Assembly: GCA_905221605.1 (NCBI GenBank)
Contig: CAJNDS010002163.1
Span: 147,001 to 211,000, forward strand
Length of the DNA stretch: 64,000 nt
DNA from: Symbiodinium natans
Lineage: Eukaryota > Sar > Dinophyceae > Suessiales > Symbiodiniaceae
Reading direction: 5' to 3'
The position numbers and the translations under genes were made by a program. Under the pieces are notes generated by a model. The model was not told the DNA's origin. It was given only the letters and a program-made list of their open reading frames with translations, and searched no databases. Every line of letters begins with the position of its first letter. The stretch's first letter is position 1. This document shows positions 7,991-18,963 of the stretch, one piece after another.

Positions 7991-10123
7991 ATGACGAAAA
8001 GAAAAAGAGCCTCTGAAAGGCTGGATGCCATGGAACCCTCGCCCATGGGACTGATGATGCTCCGGGATTTCGCTGAAGGCAAGATGCCGGCCAGCAAGCT
8101 GCAGGAATACGCCCATGCTGCCGTGAAGAGTGGTGTCTTGTTCGAATGTGTATATTTTTCGTTTGGCTGTAGACATATGCATTAATATAAGGTGCAAATG
8201 CTCCTGACTTGGCCAAGATGGCTCAATTGGGAGCATATGGCAATTCAAGCCAGAACGCCCACAGAGATCTGATGAAATTCGCCTTCAGCAATGTGATGGC
8301 CCCCAGACTGACCTTCGTCGAGACCAACGTCTCCTTTAGAGATTTGGCCACTGGTGAAAGGAAAGTGACCCCCAAGAACGTGCCTGTGCTGCTGCTCGGC
8401 AGGCATCACTGAAATAGTTTGAACTAGTTGAATCAGCAGCTGCATGATTTGAATAAACGACTTAACTGACTATTTTTCATTGAGGCTCCCTCATCTGTGG
8501 ATCGAGTCCCTCGACAAAGGCGGTGTGCTTGAAAGTATTACAGCCAGTACGTCAGCATTGAAGCAGTATTGGTCAGAAGTGAACTTCAAGAGCCCCCAGA
8601 TGAAGGACCCTTTTTGGAAAACTTTCTCCGTCCAGAAGGAGCTGCCAATACCACTTTTGATACATGGTGACCATGCCAGTTTTTCTGAAACTGACAGCAT
8701 GCTGGTGGTCAGCATTCGCTGCCTCATATCGGACAGGTCGATTAAGAGCTCCGAGCTGCTGCTTGCTTGCCTGCCGAAAGATGCCAATGCTGGTTCTTGG
8801 ACAGCCTTGTGGAAGGAACTCACTGCCAGTCTGAGTGTCCTGGCTGCAGGCAAGCGTCCAGACGGCAAGCCTTTGAGGCGATGTGTGTTGATGGCTGTGG
8901 CTGGGGATCTGGAATTCTTTGCCCAAGAGTTTGGATGGCCCACTGCCTTGAGCAACCAGCCGTGTCCTTACTGTAAGGCGGACAACCTCTTCAACAAGGA
9001 CAAAGAGGTGGCACCGTTCAACGACTTCCGCCCATGTGCTGCATGGAGGGGCATGCTCAAGGCCCCACCAAACAACGGTCACCTCCTGTTCAGTGTCCCC
9101 GGAGTGAATGCCTGGAGCCTGAAACTGGACCTACTTCACATGGTAGACTTGGGGTGCAGTGCATCTGGGCTTCGATCTTGGTGGTCTAGACTTTCCCTGA
9201 GTACATAATACGATTTCCTGATATATACATATATATAGATGGAATTGATGATCGACTATATGTACATCTGACAGTCAGGCACACCTGTTCGGGAACCTGC
9301 TCTACGACTTGGTGCAGGACGAGCTCCCTGGTTCTTCTTTTTTAGAGAGGATGGCTGCACTGAATGCTTTGCCGCTAGGCTATATTATATTGTCTGTGGC
9401 CCGGGCTTAAGCTGCAGGGTGTCGCATTTTCGTTTTTCTATATAGCTGCTGAGGATCATGGAAACATATGTCGAGCTGGGAATCCCTGCCAATCGCAGAA
9501 TTCCCAAGATCGCCAAGACCAACCTCGTGGGGGCCTCTGACTACCCGTGCCTGCTGCACATCAAGGGCCGGAAGATCAGGGATTTTGCCGATGTGGCTGT
9601 TTCCTGGATGCATGGTAAAATATCTTATCTAAATGTGCACACATCTACTCCCAACCTTTGACATAATTTTTAGGTTGTGCTGGCGAACAAGTTCACGGGG
9701 ACGGAAGAGGGACGACACAGAGCAGAAGCTTGCAAGGCAATGAAAACTCTGTATGATTTGGCTGATCGGAAAGAATGGTTCTGGAGCAGCAAGAACCACG
9801 AGAAATTTGACAAGGCCGTGCATGCCTTTCTGTCCCACTATGCATACCTGGCCAAGGCTGCATTTCGCAAAGGCAAGACGAGATACAGCATCGTGCAGAA
9901 GTTCCACTTGTTGGCCCATTTTCCTGAGCAGTGCAGATGGGCCACACCCAGAACATGTTGGACATACGGCCCGGAGAGTTTTATGTCCATAGTGAAAAGG
10001 ATAGCTAGCAGCTGTGATCGTGGAACTGCCGCCTGGCAGGTACCTGAAAAGGTTTGCAGCAAATTCGCCTTGTTTCATGACTTGATCCTGAAGGGATGGC
10101 TTGACATGGATCAGGAAGATTGA
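7991..10123 (+). CDS. Six-exon gene, about 581 aa, TNP2/CACTA transposase-like
   Basis: Exons 7991-8147, 8192-8402, 8485-9153, 9275-9365, 9446-9613 and 9674-10123 join in one frame. Introns 1 and 3 are GT-AG and introns 2 and 4 use GC donors. The last junction (G|GTAAAA ... TTTTTAG) is ambiguous by one base. Visible signatures are P-I-P-L-L-I-H-G-D, an L-M-A-V-A-G-D-L-E-F-F block followed by C-P-Y-C, and L-L-H-M-V-D-L-G. This order recalls the Asp-containing catalytic blocks and CPxC motif of Transposase_21 (TNP2) proteins; the match is from memory, not a search. The N-terminus is basic (MTKRKRASERL). The reading frame is intact, so it may be an active or domesticated element gene. Hairpin clusters flank it on both sides (7783-7910, 10165-10353). 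Confidence 0.7.
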
Positions 10124-10164
10124 AAAAGACTTTTGAACTTATAGGTTGTCAAACGATGTCTCAA

Positions 10165-10353
10165 TGCCTGGACAGGCAGGATCTGGGCAATGTCTGGACA
10201 GACATGTTGTGTCTTAATGCTTGGACAGGCAGGTCATGGTGTCTGGAATAGAGATCGAGAAAAAATGCCTGGAGAGGCAGCTCTCATGCAATAGCCTGGA
10301 CATGAGAAAATCATGCATGGACAGGCGGTTAATGGGCAATGTCTGGACAGACA
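10165..10353 (+). repeat. Type C and type A hairpins downstream of the transposase-like gene
   Basis: TGCCTGGACAGGCA at 10165, TGTCTGGACAGACA at 10191 and 10340, and defective type C copies at 10218 and 10266, plus decayed half copies near 10293 and 10314. This is the last place the motif occurs. Confidence 0.85.
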
Positions 10354-10453
10354 GGCAGCTCACCAATCAATGATCGTATATAATATAAAATAATGTAATA
10401 CACATATATATATAATATAATCATGTATCTTGTTTTTATTCTGTTTTGGTTGG

Positions 10454-10720
10454 TTTTCAATCTTGAAAAAAATCTTGAATTTCCGTTTTTGGTTGGTTTT
10501 CAATCTTGAAAAAAATCTTGAATTTTAAAAATCTGCGCTTGATTTTTGAAAAAACGTAGAATTTCGATCTTGAAAAAAATCTTGAATTTTCATTTGTTAT
10601 CGTCTCAATTTCAACGAAATCCCCAAAAATCAAGAACTTGAAAAACATCTTGAATTTTTTGCTTTTTCAAGCTCCGCTTGAAAAAAACAAGTGCGCTTGA
10701 TTTTTTTCAAGTGTGGAGCC
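10454..10720. repeat. AT-rich CTTGAA/TTCAAG repeat block
   Basis: The unit CAATCTTGAAAAAAATCTTG occurs at about 10458 and 10501, with a variant near 10566. Inverted TTCAAG/CTTGAA pairs follow. No coding sequence. Confidence 0.8.
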
Positions 10721-11031
10721 TATGGGTAGAATTCTGTAGAGATCAGAAGGGACTCAAATAGCAATTCTTCCGACCCCTATAGTAGGTAGGGCAGCTCTTC
10801 TTCGGACAAAAAAGGGGGTGACCACATTCTTCAGACGGCACATCTCTTTTGTTGGGTTGTTTTTTCCTTTTTCAATTCCAATAAGGGAGCCGGGGGTAAA
10901 GGGTTTAGGGTTTAGGGTTCAGGGTTTAGGGTTTAGGGTTTAGGGGTTAGGGTTTAGGGTTTAGGGAGTTTTGGGATCAGAGTTTGAGGGGCTTGGGTTT
11001 GGGACACAGGGCTTGGAGTATTGAGGTTCAG
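10721..11031. other. No gene; TTTAGGG array at about 10898-10969
   Basis: Unique sequence without a coding signal is followed by a short G-strand array. Confidence 0.7.
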
Positions 11032-11229
11032 TCCAGTGGTACCCTTCAGCCTTTGTTTGGGTTATGGGTTCCCTTATAAAGTAACCAGCCCTCAAAAAGA
11101 GTGCCCTTATTTTGATATGGTTACTGGTCTACCAACGGGCTCTGCGTTTGGTTTTACTCTCACCACCCTCGTTTTGGGACATTTCGGTGAGCCCGTTTCC
11201 TGGCCCGTGTGCTCCTCGCCCGATGTCCT
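11032..11229 (+). CDS. Exon-like open segment, unknown function
   Basis: Between a TTCAG acceptor and CCTG|GTCGGT there is an open frame of about 66 codons, Gly/Pro/aromatic-rich (GFPYKVTSPQKECPYFD). A CCCTCAA/CCCTAAA array follows. Confidence 0.4.
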
Positions 11230-11255
11230 GGTCGGTCTTTTGAACCCTCAACCCT

Positions 11256-11286
<31 letters not shown>

Positions 11287-11338
11287 ACCCTAAACCCTAA
11301 ACCCTAAAAAACCCCGCGGTGGCATCTCCGGTCTTAAG

Positions 11339-11428
11339 ATTCGAAATCCACGGAGCTCAGCCCTCACTGAGCCTGCAGGCATGTGGGAGTCACTCCTCAC
11401 AGAAGTGGCGGGGCTCCCTGAGATGTGG
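11339..11428 (+). CDS. Exon-like segment ending at a GTTTAGGG donor
   Basis: Thirty codons run from CTTAAG|ATT to TGG|GTTTAGGG, with a plausible helical sequence (MWESLLTEVAGLPEMW). The following 40-bp TTTAGGG array ends in CTAAG, after which another open segment starts at 11470. Confidence 0.4.
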
Positions 11429-11469
11429 GTTTAGGGTTTAGGGTTTAGGGTTTAGGGTTCAGGGCTAAG

Positions 11470-11582
11470 AAGGATGTTTCTGCTTCGCAGCTGCTTATGC
11501 TGCAGCCCCGCGGGTAGTGCACGAGTTTATCGAAACCAGCTACCCCAGAGGAGCGCCCTAGAGAGCAGACCGGGCCGTTTTT
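11470..11582 (+). CDS. Exon-like segment, frame ambiguous
   Basis: Two overlapping frames are plausible. One is in phase with 11339-11428 and stops at 11515. The other is Ala-rich then P-R-V-V-H-E-F-I-E-T and stops at about 11562. I cannot choose between them. Confidence 0.25.
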
Positions 11583-11599
11583 CTCTTTCCGAGCCATCA

Positions 11600-12115
11600 G
11601 TTTCAGGAGGTTTAGGGGCGGGGCCCAATGCTCAAGTCCTCAACCCCCAACCAATCCCATCATCCCCCTAATATTTACCTCCTTTCTCCTCGGAAAGGGG
11701 GCGGTGGGCCAGTAGGTGCACATGGGGGTTTGGTCTTATGGTGGAGGCTTTTGCCACCTGAACTGTCGAAAACCGACACCCCTAAACCCTAAACACGAAG
11801 CAAAGAGCACTGAACACTTAAACCCAGTAAACAAAGGGCCCATAAGTTTCGCCAGCCCGCACGTGCAGGTGCCCCGTTAGGCTGCAGTCCTCTCCACCCT
11901 GAAACAACCCTAAACCCCAAACCCCTAAACCCTAAACCCTAAACCCTAAACCCAAAACCCATATAAAGAGCGCAGTCCTCGCAAGCACGAAGCCCAAGAC
12001 CCCAAACCCCCCCCAGAACTCCCTGGCCTAAACCCTAAACCCCAAACCCCAAACCCCAAACCCTAAACCCTAAACCCTAAACTCTAAACCCTAAACCCTA
12101 AACCCTAAACTTGAC
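11600..12115. repeat. Degenerate CCCTAAA arrays, no clear gene
   Basis: C-strand arrays lie at about 11783-11800, 11905-11960 and 12028-12112, with unique spacers lacking convincing frames. Confidence 0.7.
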
Positions 12116-12141
12116 CAAGGCCACCGCAGCCAAGGCTCCAG

Positions 12142-12320
12142 ATGCGAAGCTCCTATGTCTGGGCCGTGCGGTCCCTGGCGATTCTTTCGGTGTTCGGTCT
12201 TAGCCAGGGCATGTGGGTCTGTGCCTTGAATGTGCGTGAACCCGAAACCTGTCGTGTTGGCCCTGGGCAAAGGCCCGGGAATCGGAAAGCGCACGCTCCT
12301 GCAGGTGCGCGGATGGGGGT
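12142..12320 (+). CDS. Signal-peptide-like open reading frame start
   Basis: The ATG at 12142 opens MRSSYVWAVRSLAILSVFG followed by SQGMWVCA: basic residue, hydrophobic core and small residues, as in a secretory signal peptide. The frame then runs into a TTTAGGG-like stretch. Chance is not excluded. Confidence 0.35.
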
Positions 12321-12423
12321 TCAGGGTGTGGGCTTGGGGTTTGGACAGTATAGTACTTCAGGACTTTATTAGGGGTTAGGGTCATTAAATATATGTGAGT
12401 AGGCCCAAAACCTCCCCTCCAAC

Positions 12424-12494
12424 CCTGGGGTTCTTCGTTGTTATCGCCGTTCTGATTCTCATGAGCCAGATCATGCGGCCACTTTCCTTCTAAA
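12424..12494 (+). CDS. Short hydrophobic exon-like segment
   Basis: A frame encoding FFVVIAVLILMSQIMRPLSF ends in TAA. It looks like a C-terminal membrane helix. Upstream connection unknown. Confidence 0.3.
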
Positions 12495-12933
12495 GCTCTT
12501 GTCGCCACCAATGCATCTTATCATTGCAATTCTCACCTGTGCATTTTCATCATGATTAGGGTGATCGTTCTTTTTCGTCTTGCTCACACTGACGACCAAC
12601 GCCTGCCGCTACCGGCACTACTACCCGACAAGATCATCAGGCTCCCCTCCGAGCCACCCCGCAGACTCGTGGCACGCATACCACCCTCATGCGCGCACCC
12701 GCATACGCACACCCGCAGACGCACACCCAGATACGCACACCATCAGGCAGCACAGCGCAGCAAGGTCGGCCTTTGGACCAACAGCGCGAATACTGCACGA
12801 ATGCTCGACCCAGAAAGAAGTTAAGCACCTTAGCAGAAGTATCTCTGTGGTGGGGCAAAGCTATAAGAAGAATCACCATGGCGGCCTGGTGTTGAGCAGA
12901 AGCCGTCGCCTCGACAGCTTTTAAAAGTCTGCC

Positions 12934-13168
12934 TTGGGAGTTTTTACGGATTCGGGCCTTAGGCCCGAAGAAGTTGCTACGCCATGTAGGACTCCAACAT
13001 CGCGTCGTCCCGAATCCGAAGCCCTTGAGACCCTCAATCAGGCGCTGCATCAGCACGCGTGCCCTTTGGCGGTGCAGACGGAGCCCTCCGCTGCGCAGGA
13101 GGGTGGCCACAGCCGCGCCGTAGGCACGGGTGCAGGGGGGAGGGCATGGAGGGGTGTTGAGGGTTGAG
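12934..13168 (+). CDS. Exon-like frame, Glu/Ala/Gln-rich
   Basis: An open + frame includes ESEALETLNQALHQHA. A competing minus-strand frame covers 12637-13110, so strand is uncertain. CACACCC-type simple repeats lie at about 12695-12745. Confidence 0.3.
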
Positions 13169-13547
13169 GGTTACCTAGACTAGCCCACATACCTCCCCCC
13201 CAAAAAGGCTCATTTCCGTTTTTCTTGAAATGTAATTACAGAGCATGAATCACGGTTGACGGGAAGGTGGCCTACACCACCGGAAACACTGCGCCACAAA
13301 CCCCACAGCTCAAGTCACAACAGTCTGTATCTATATCCACATGTTTATCTACATATCTACATAGATATCCAGAATCTATGTCTGCATCTCTCTTTCTTTC
13401 GCTACGTATGTCACCCCTAAGCCTTACACGCCCTGAACCACAGGAACGCTTCTACCCTCGCAACTCCGTCTGAGTAGGACTGGACTTCGCCCACTTCGGC
13501 GTGCTCGCCTCAACATCTGGGGGTTGCTTGCCAGGCTCCCCTTGTAG

Positions 13548-13698
13548 GCGCGTTCTGTCGGTCGTATTCCTGAAGCAAGGGCCCCAGGAAATAAACCACA
13601 CCGAAAACTCCTGTACGATGTGAACGCCAAGCTCGACAACCAAAATGCACGAAGCGTTTTCAAAGACAGGGTGAAGTTCCGAACCGCATGTCTAGCCA
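13548..13698 (+). CDS. Exon-like segment after a TTGTAG acceptor
   Basis: From 13548 a frame reads ARSVGRIPEARAPGNKPHR and continues KLLYDVNAKLDNQNAR to the edge of a CCCTAAA array. A shadow minus frame exists. Confidence 0.35.
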
Positions 13699-14320
13699 TA
13701 AACCCTAAACCCTAAACCCTAAACCCTAAACCCTAAACCCTAAACCCCAAACCCCAAACCCTCTGCATTCCGGGCTGAGGGTTTAAGGGTTCAAGGGCTC
13801 AGGGCAGAGATTTCAAGCCTCGGCTTTAGCCCGCAAATTCCCAGATGCCCGTCACTTCCCATACTTCCACGGTTTAGGGTTCAGGGTTTAGGGTTTAGGG
13901 TTGAGGGTTTAGGGTTTAGGGTCCTTTTGTCTCCCTACAGAAGCCAGTTAGCTCCTTAAACACACCAAGCCAGAGAGAGAAGAATGCAGCGTAAACCCTA
14001 AACCCCAAACCCTGAACCCTTTCAGAGCAGGTTTAAGTGGATACCCTGCGCCCTAAGCCCCATAAGCCCACCCCATGGGCTCTTGGGCCTGGTTTTGTAG
14101 GGATGTTCTCAGTAAGCAACCCTTTCAGAGGTGGAAACGCGCTGCGTAGCTTGGACTCTAGCATCTTGTGTCTGTGCGAGTGGCAAGTGCACCATCGAGT
14201 TTGTATTCTTTGTCTTGCGCAGCGGTTCAAGTTCAATACTCCTAGCCAAAAGGGAGCGATCGTACCTGCTGTGGATGCAAGGGCAGTCCAGATCCCGGGC
14301 CAGCTTAGCACAGCGTTGGA
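13699..14320. other. Arrays in both orientations; upstream region of the 14321 ORF
   Basis: CCCTAAA array at about 13699-13760 and TTTAGGG array at about 13871-13921, then unique sequence. A minus-strand frame over 14109-14444 is probably a shadow. Confidence 0.6.
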
Positions 14321-15004
14321 ATGTCCTTTGACTTCGACGAGCTAGACTTGGCGGAGCAAGCGCCCGCGAGGCTTTGGCAGGTGCAAAATTCCCTCGAGTG
14401 CACGCCAGCTCCCAAGACAGAACGCGTGAGTGGGGCGCGAACATGGTTTGAAATCAAACGGTACTTCGCAGCAGAAGCTCGACAGGGGCATGAAGACTGG
14501 AAAGTACGCTACGCCAGAGAACTTGTCCTAAAGGCCATCTTCGAGGCGTTGCACCGTGATGGTTTTGTCGTCATCGATGCTTCCATGCCAACCAGCACCG
14601 CAAAAGGGCTCCTAAGGAGCATGGCCGAGTTGTGCAGCGCTGCACTCGGTTCTGCAGAGCGCATGCAGCCTTTGCGAGATGATTGCCCAGCGCCCAAGGG
14701 CTGGGTTGGCAGCCAGATCCAGAGAGCTTCCGCAGCAAGTCTCGGCCATGGCTACGCGCAAGACTGCGTGAGCATGAGTAGGTCTCTTCACGGCCAGAAC
14801 TGCGAGGTTACTTTTGCCGGGCAAAGCTGTGAGGCAGTCCGCCCACAGAGCAAGTCAGAGTTCCTTGGAATCATGAGGCTGTTCGTGCATGCCATTGCCG
14901 ACAACTCTCTTGCAGAGGTGCAGGTTCCAGCATCCGACAAGGTGTTGGTGCAGCTCTCCTTTGGCAACAAAGAAGCGTTTTGCATGCTCCTAGGGCCAGT
15001 CTGA
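14321..15004 (+). CDS. Intronless ORF, 227 aa, weakly 2OG-Fe(II) dioxygenase-like N-terminal region
   Basis: ATG at 14321, TGA at 15002-15004. This is the longest unbroken non-repetitive ORF in the array-rich part. The segment A-L-H-R-D-G-F-V-V-I-D followed by an Ala/Leu helix resembles the start of prolyl-4-hydroxylase-like dioxygenases, and V-L-V-Q-L-S-F-G could match the strand before the metal site. No HxD metal motif follows, so the protein is truncated, continues in an unseen exon, or belongs elsewhere. Even GC-rich codon use supports coding. An AT-rich flank starts right after the stop. Confidence 0.6.
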   Translation: MSFDFDELDLAEQAPARLWQVQNSLECTPAPKTERVSGARTWFEIKRYFAAEARQGHEDWKVRYARELVLKAIFEALHRDGFVVIDASMPTSTAKGLLRSMAELCSAALGSAERMQPLRDDCPAPKGWVGSQIQRASAASLGHGYAQDCVSMSRSLHGQNCEVTFAGQSCEAVRPQSKSEFLGIMRLFVHAIADNSLAEVQVPASDKVLVQLSFGNKEAFCMLLGPV

Positions 15005-15385
15005 ATCTTGCACAGTGTATGCATACATACTTGTCAACAAGGCAGTACCACGTCAAATAACAGACAAAATGATCCAACATTATGATACATGCATAAATAA
15101 ATAATCGAATATAGAAATAAAGTCATTGTTGTCATGAATATGAATTATTAGTACTATTCTATACATATACATATATACATATATCTGTATATGTATATAT
15201 GTATATATTTGTATATGTATATATGTATACGTGTATGCAGATCATATTCTATAAGCACGCTCTGTGGGAGCAGCCTTCTGGTAGCAGCCCTGGCTCTCAT
15301 CCGGTAGCGAACCGTCAGCCCCCTCCCCCCCGCAACCCTGAAACCCCAAAGCCTCTTTGCATCCCTCTGCGGCCTTCAGCGATTT
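15005..15385. other. AT-rich 3' flank with TATG/TA runs
   Basis: Long TATATG-type runs at about 15164-15240. No gene until the TTTAGGG array at about 15387. Confidence 0.7.
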
Positions 15386-15900
15386 GGGGTTTAGGGTTTA
15401 GGGTTTAGGGTTTAGGGTTTGGGGCTCAACCCTGAACCCTAAGCCCTCAAGCATGAGAAGGCCCAAAGGCAGGACGCTGGGTGTTTTGCCTGAGCAGTCC
15501 CTCAACCATCTCTTGGAAGCCTAGCCTCTAAACCTTCAAGCCCCCAGCTACTCGCAGCCCCGAAGCCTAGAAGCCTAGCACCCCAAGGCGCCCGAATGCC
15601 CAACACTTAATCTGGCCGACCATGGCTGCCATTTTCGACGAAGGGCGGCGATGTCGTTGGACCGCACGGGCAAGGGTTGTTTTGTGTTCTCGAGGCTTGA
15701 GGTTGCAGGGTGTAGGGTTTGGGGCTAAGGACGCTCTTGGTTTTTGGGCTCATGGCTTGTGGGGCTCAGCAAAGTTCCTGACAGGTTTGTTTGGTTGCTG
15801 TTGACTTGTGCAGGGCTTTCACCACCCAAGAGAGCGCTTTTTTTGGGGTTTTTTGGGGTCGCAGAGTTCTGAGAAGAGCTCCGTGCCTCACTTGCCCCAG
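15386..15900. other. TTTAGGG array and degenerate G-rich sequence
   Basis: Array at about 15386-15420. A frame at 15622-15720 (MAAIFDEGRRCRWTARARV) may be a small exon but is unsupported. Confidence 0.4.
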
Positions 15901-16059
15901 GGATTCTGGTCAGCTGCTTGGGCGCCTACTTCCTCTCCATGGCGATGATCTACCAGCCTCTTTGCTGTGCTCTTGTAACCCCCCTAAACCCTAAACATTA
16001 AACCCTAAACCCTAAACCCTCAGGAACCCGACCTCCCCCCGAATCCTAGCGCAATTTGA
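15901..16059 (+). CDS. Two-exon C-terminal fragment of a membrane protein; intron is a CCCTAAA array
   Basis: Exon 15901-15974 follows a TTGCCCCAG acceptor and encodes ILVSCLGAYFLSMAMIYQP, a membrane helix. The 49-nt intron 15975-16023 starts GTAACC, consists almost wholly of CCCTAAA units and ends CCCTCAG. Exon 16024-16059 continues in phase with E-P-D-L-P-P-N-P-S-A-I and stops. Upstream exons are not resolved. Confidence 0.45.
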
Positions 16060-17814
16060 TTCGCGTCTTTAAGTGAGCTCCATGCCTCACTTGGCCATTC
16101 CACAGCCTGGGGGTTTGCTTCTCTAAGGGTTTCCAGGCTTCGAGGTTCAGATGTTGTATCTGGCTTTGGTTTGAAGAGCAACGGGTTTTTGATGTGGGTA
16201 GTTCTCTAAAATTGGGCCCCTTTTGGGGGTTCCTGTTTATAAGGGTGCCGTACTATGTCATATGGACCCAAAGCTGCCCTTGTGTCTTTCGGGGTTGTTG
16301 AGAGCTGTAAGGGCAGCCCAGATTGGAGGTTCGAAGCCTTGAAGTCCTTTCTCCATAGGTAATCTACGCACCATACGGGTAGTTCTCAAAATTTAGGGGG
16401 TCCCGTTTTGGGGAACCCTCTTTCTAAGGGCGCCGTACTACATATAGGACCCCAAATGGGTCCTTAATTTAGGAGAGCCACAGGCCCTTCACCCTAAGAC
16501 TGCAAGTATCAGCTGGGATTCAAAGTTTGAGTGCAAGGAAATCTCTCGGATTGGCCCCAACTAGTGGTGTGTGCAGCAAAACGGTCTAGGGGTGTCCAGA
16601 TGTAATTCTGCAAGAAATTTGAGGAATTTGATGACAGAAACGACCCCCTGATTTTCTAGATGTTTCCCGAAATCCCAAATCCCAAGCCCAAACCCTAAAC
16701 CCTAAACCCTAACCCCCCCCCCCTTGGCCGACCGACACCAAGGATGAGCCCTTTCTTCCAGATTTTTGCCAAGGCAGGGGTTCAGAATCCGGGTTGAAAC
16801 CCTGAACCGATGTGCATCCCTTGCTAAGGGGCGAAGGCATCAGCCAACCCCCAACCCCAACACCAAATCTCAGACACTGACTTCCATAGACCTCCCAAAG
16901 CTCTTAGAAACCCAAGGATAGCGCCACTGTCAACAAGAATCATGTACGTGAGCACGGTCAGAAAGCAAGGAAACTCTAACCCTGCAAAGGTTAACCCTAA
17001 ACCCCAAGGCCCGCAACCCTACTAGCAAGCCCCCGAGCTATGCCCTAGAGCCCCAAGTCGAAGGCCACAATAACCGTTTGCCAATAAACCCAGGTCTTAT
17101 CTTGGAACCTGAACTCGATCAAGAACCCAACACCCCCGCAAGAGTGAACCTCACACCCAAAGGTTTAGAGTTTGGGGTTTAGGGTCCAAACACCTACACC
17201 GAAACCTAAGGGCCTCAGGTAAGGGTGTTCGGGCGTCGAAGACTCTGCCAGCCCCGCTTCACCTGCATTGAAAGCCCTACACACGAAACCCTGAACCCTA
17301 AGCCCGAAGCCCTCAGCCCCATTTAAGGTATCACAGGTGCCTAAATCTTTGCCAATACAACTGTTTCCTTTTCCCCACTACCATAGGCCGTCCCCTTTTG
17401 GCATCACCCGTTTTTAGTACTGTCTCACATTAAGGGTGTAGGACTTAGGGTTTAGGGTTTAGGTTCGGTTCCTTGGTAGGAAACATGCGATGCAAGTGAA
17501 GCGACGGTCGGGCTCATCTTCGCGACGATGCCCTCAGCGTGCTTCCTAGGCTCACGTTGAGGATTCAGGGCTTTAGAGGGATTTGGTCGCATTTCGTGTG
17601 TTTAGGGATGTGTGTAGGGCTTCGATTGGTTTGGGTTGTGGGGTTCTCGGTAATTTGACCTGAAAAACACAAGTGCCCAGGTTTGCTCCGGGATATGTCT
17701 GGGAACTCTGATCCTGTTTGTTAAGGATACCTGCATCACAGTCGAGGTAACACGAGGTGGAACAGCAATCATAAGCATCATCTTCAGGTATATGATCAGC
17801 ATATGCACAATCCT
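16060..17814. other. Degenerate repeats, no convincing gene
   Basis: A diverged repeat of about 85 bp occurs at 16195-16275 and 16378-16455 (GGGTAGTTCTC ... GCCGTACTA). A short CCCTAAA array lies at 16688-16712. The rest is unique sequence without long open frames. Confidence 0.6.
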
Positions 17815-18082
17815 AACAGTTAATGTTTCTTCTACTCCTTCTACCACCACTACCACCACTACTACCACTACAACCACAACTTCCAACACTTCCACTACTA
17901 CCACTGCTACCACTACAACCACTACTACGACAGCTACTACCACTCCCACTACCACTACCACTACCACTAACACTCGCACTCGCACTCGCAGTCGCCCGCA
18001 CACTCGCGCTCGCTCTAGCATGCGGTGAGCATGCCGCCAGACTGGAGGCAACTTCGGCATGGACCGGATGATCGCGAGGCCG

Positions 18083-18151
<69 letters not shown>

Positions 18152-18230
18152 ACTGCTGCGGCTGCTGCGGCGGCTGCTGCGGCTGTTGCTGCTGCTGCTG
18201 CGGCGTGTGAAGTTGTTGTAGCTTGAGCGT
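17815..18230. repeat. ACC/ACT-type and CTG trinucleotide tracts
   Basis: An ACTACC/ACTACA-like tract covers about 17832-17975. A near-pure CTG run covers 18083-18150 and passes into CTGCGG. Long frames here (poly-Ala, poly-Val, poly-Cys) are repeat translation. Confidence 0.9.
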
Positions 18231-18469
18231 GTATAAGCATAGACGGCTTTGTCGGCAGACTGGCCACGTTGATCTGGGACCCAATCGAAAGAGCCCCTTC
18301 TGCTGGTCAGAAACTTGCCATATGTGGTTCGTGGTTTGGGGTTGAGGGGTTTAGGTTGAGGGGGTTGGGACAAACGCGGCTGAACCTCAACGCCTTGAGC
18401 CTATGAGTGATTGAATGTGAAGCATTGTTGTGCTCGCCTTGGGCCTACAGGTCCAAACCTTAAACCCGA

Positions 18470-18618
18470 GACCTATTCACGAGCATCCAAAGCCTCAAGT
18501 GCAAGACCAGGCATGGAATTGCCCAGTAGCAGTAGCAAGAATGTCGGTGGCAATCAGCCCTGGGCAGGCTGGGGGTGGAGACGACCCTGAATATTGGCCT
18601 GGCGTTCCGTGGAGATGA
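18470..18618 (+). CDS. Exon-like segment, frame ambiguous
   Basis: One frame reads to P-E-Y-W-P-G-V-P-W-R and TGA. An overlapping frame starts MELPSSSSKNVGGNQPWAG. Weak. Confidence 0.25.
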
Positions 18619-18773
18619 TGGAAGTCCCTGAGCCCCTAATCCCAAACCCCAAATGGCCGACAGGTGAGGGCCTCCCATGTGGGTTCCGAGGGTTTGGGTA
18701 TCCTAGGGACTTGATCCTGTGCTGGTCGTGATGACACGATCAAAAGATGTTAGAAAATCTGAATCTGTGTGAA

Positions 18774-18963
18774 GTCGCTTGTATGGTAAGTGCGGGCACT
18801 GCAGCAAAGCCCATGATATGAAATGCCTTGCGTGCGCTGCCGTTCTCCGTTTCGTCTTTTCCACGCAGGAATCTTTATTTTCCCCCGTGGGCGAACGGGT
18901 GCATGCGATATACACAATTCTCTTATTTCATGCTCATGCGTCAATCCTGTGAAGATCTGACTT
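18774..18963 (+). CDS. Small zinc-finger-like exon (CxxC ... CxxC)
   Basis: The frame reads LYGKCGHCSKAHDMKCLACA, a C-x2-C-x8-C-x2-C spacing like a small zinc ribbon or RanBP2-type finger, followed by about 40 hydrophobic/aromatic residues and TGA. Upstream exon unknown. Confidence 0.35.

Noticed and set aside
1-10400. Treating 211-10353 as one complete transposon
   Set aside because: No matching termini or target-site duplication could be identified at the outer edges.
17602-18373. Minus-strand ORFs of 186-221 codons with poly-Ala, poly-Val or poly-Ser
   Set aside because: Produced by CTG/CAG and ACC/ACT trinucleotide runs.
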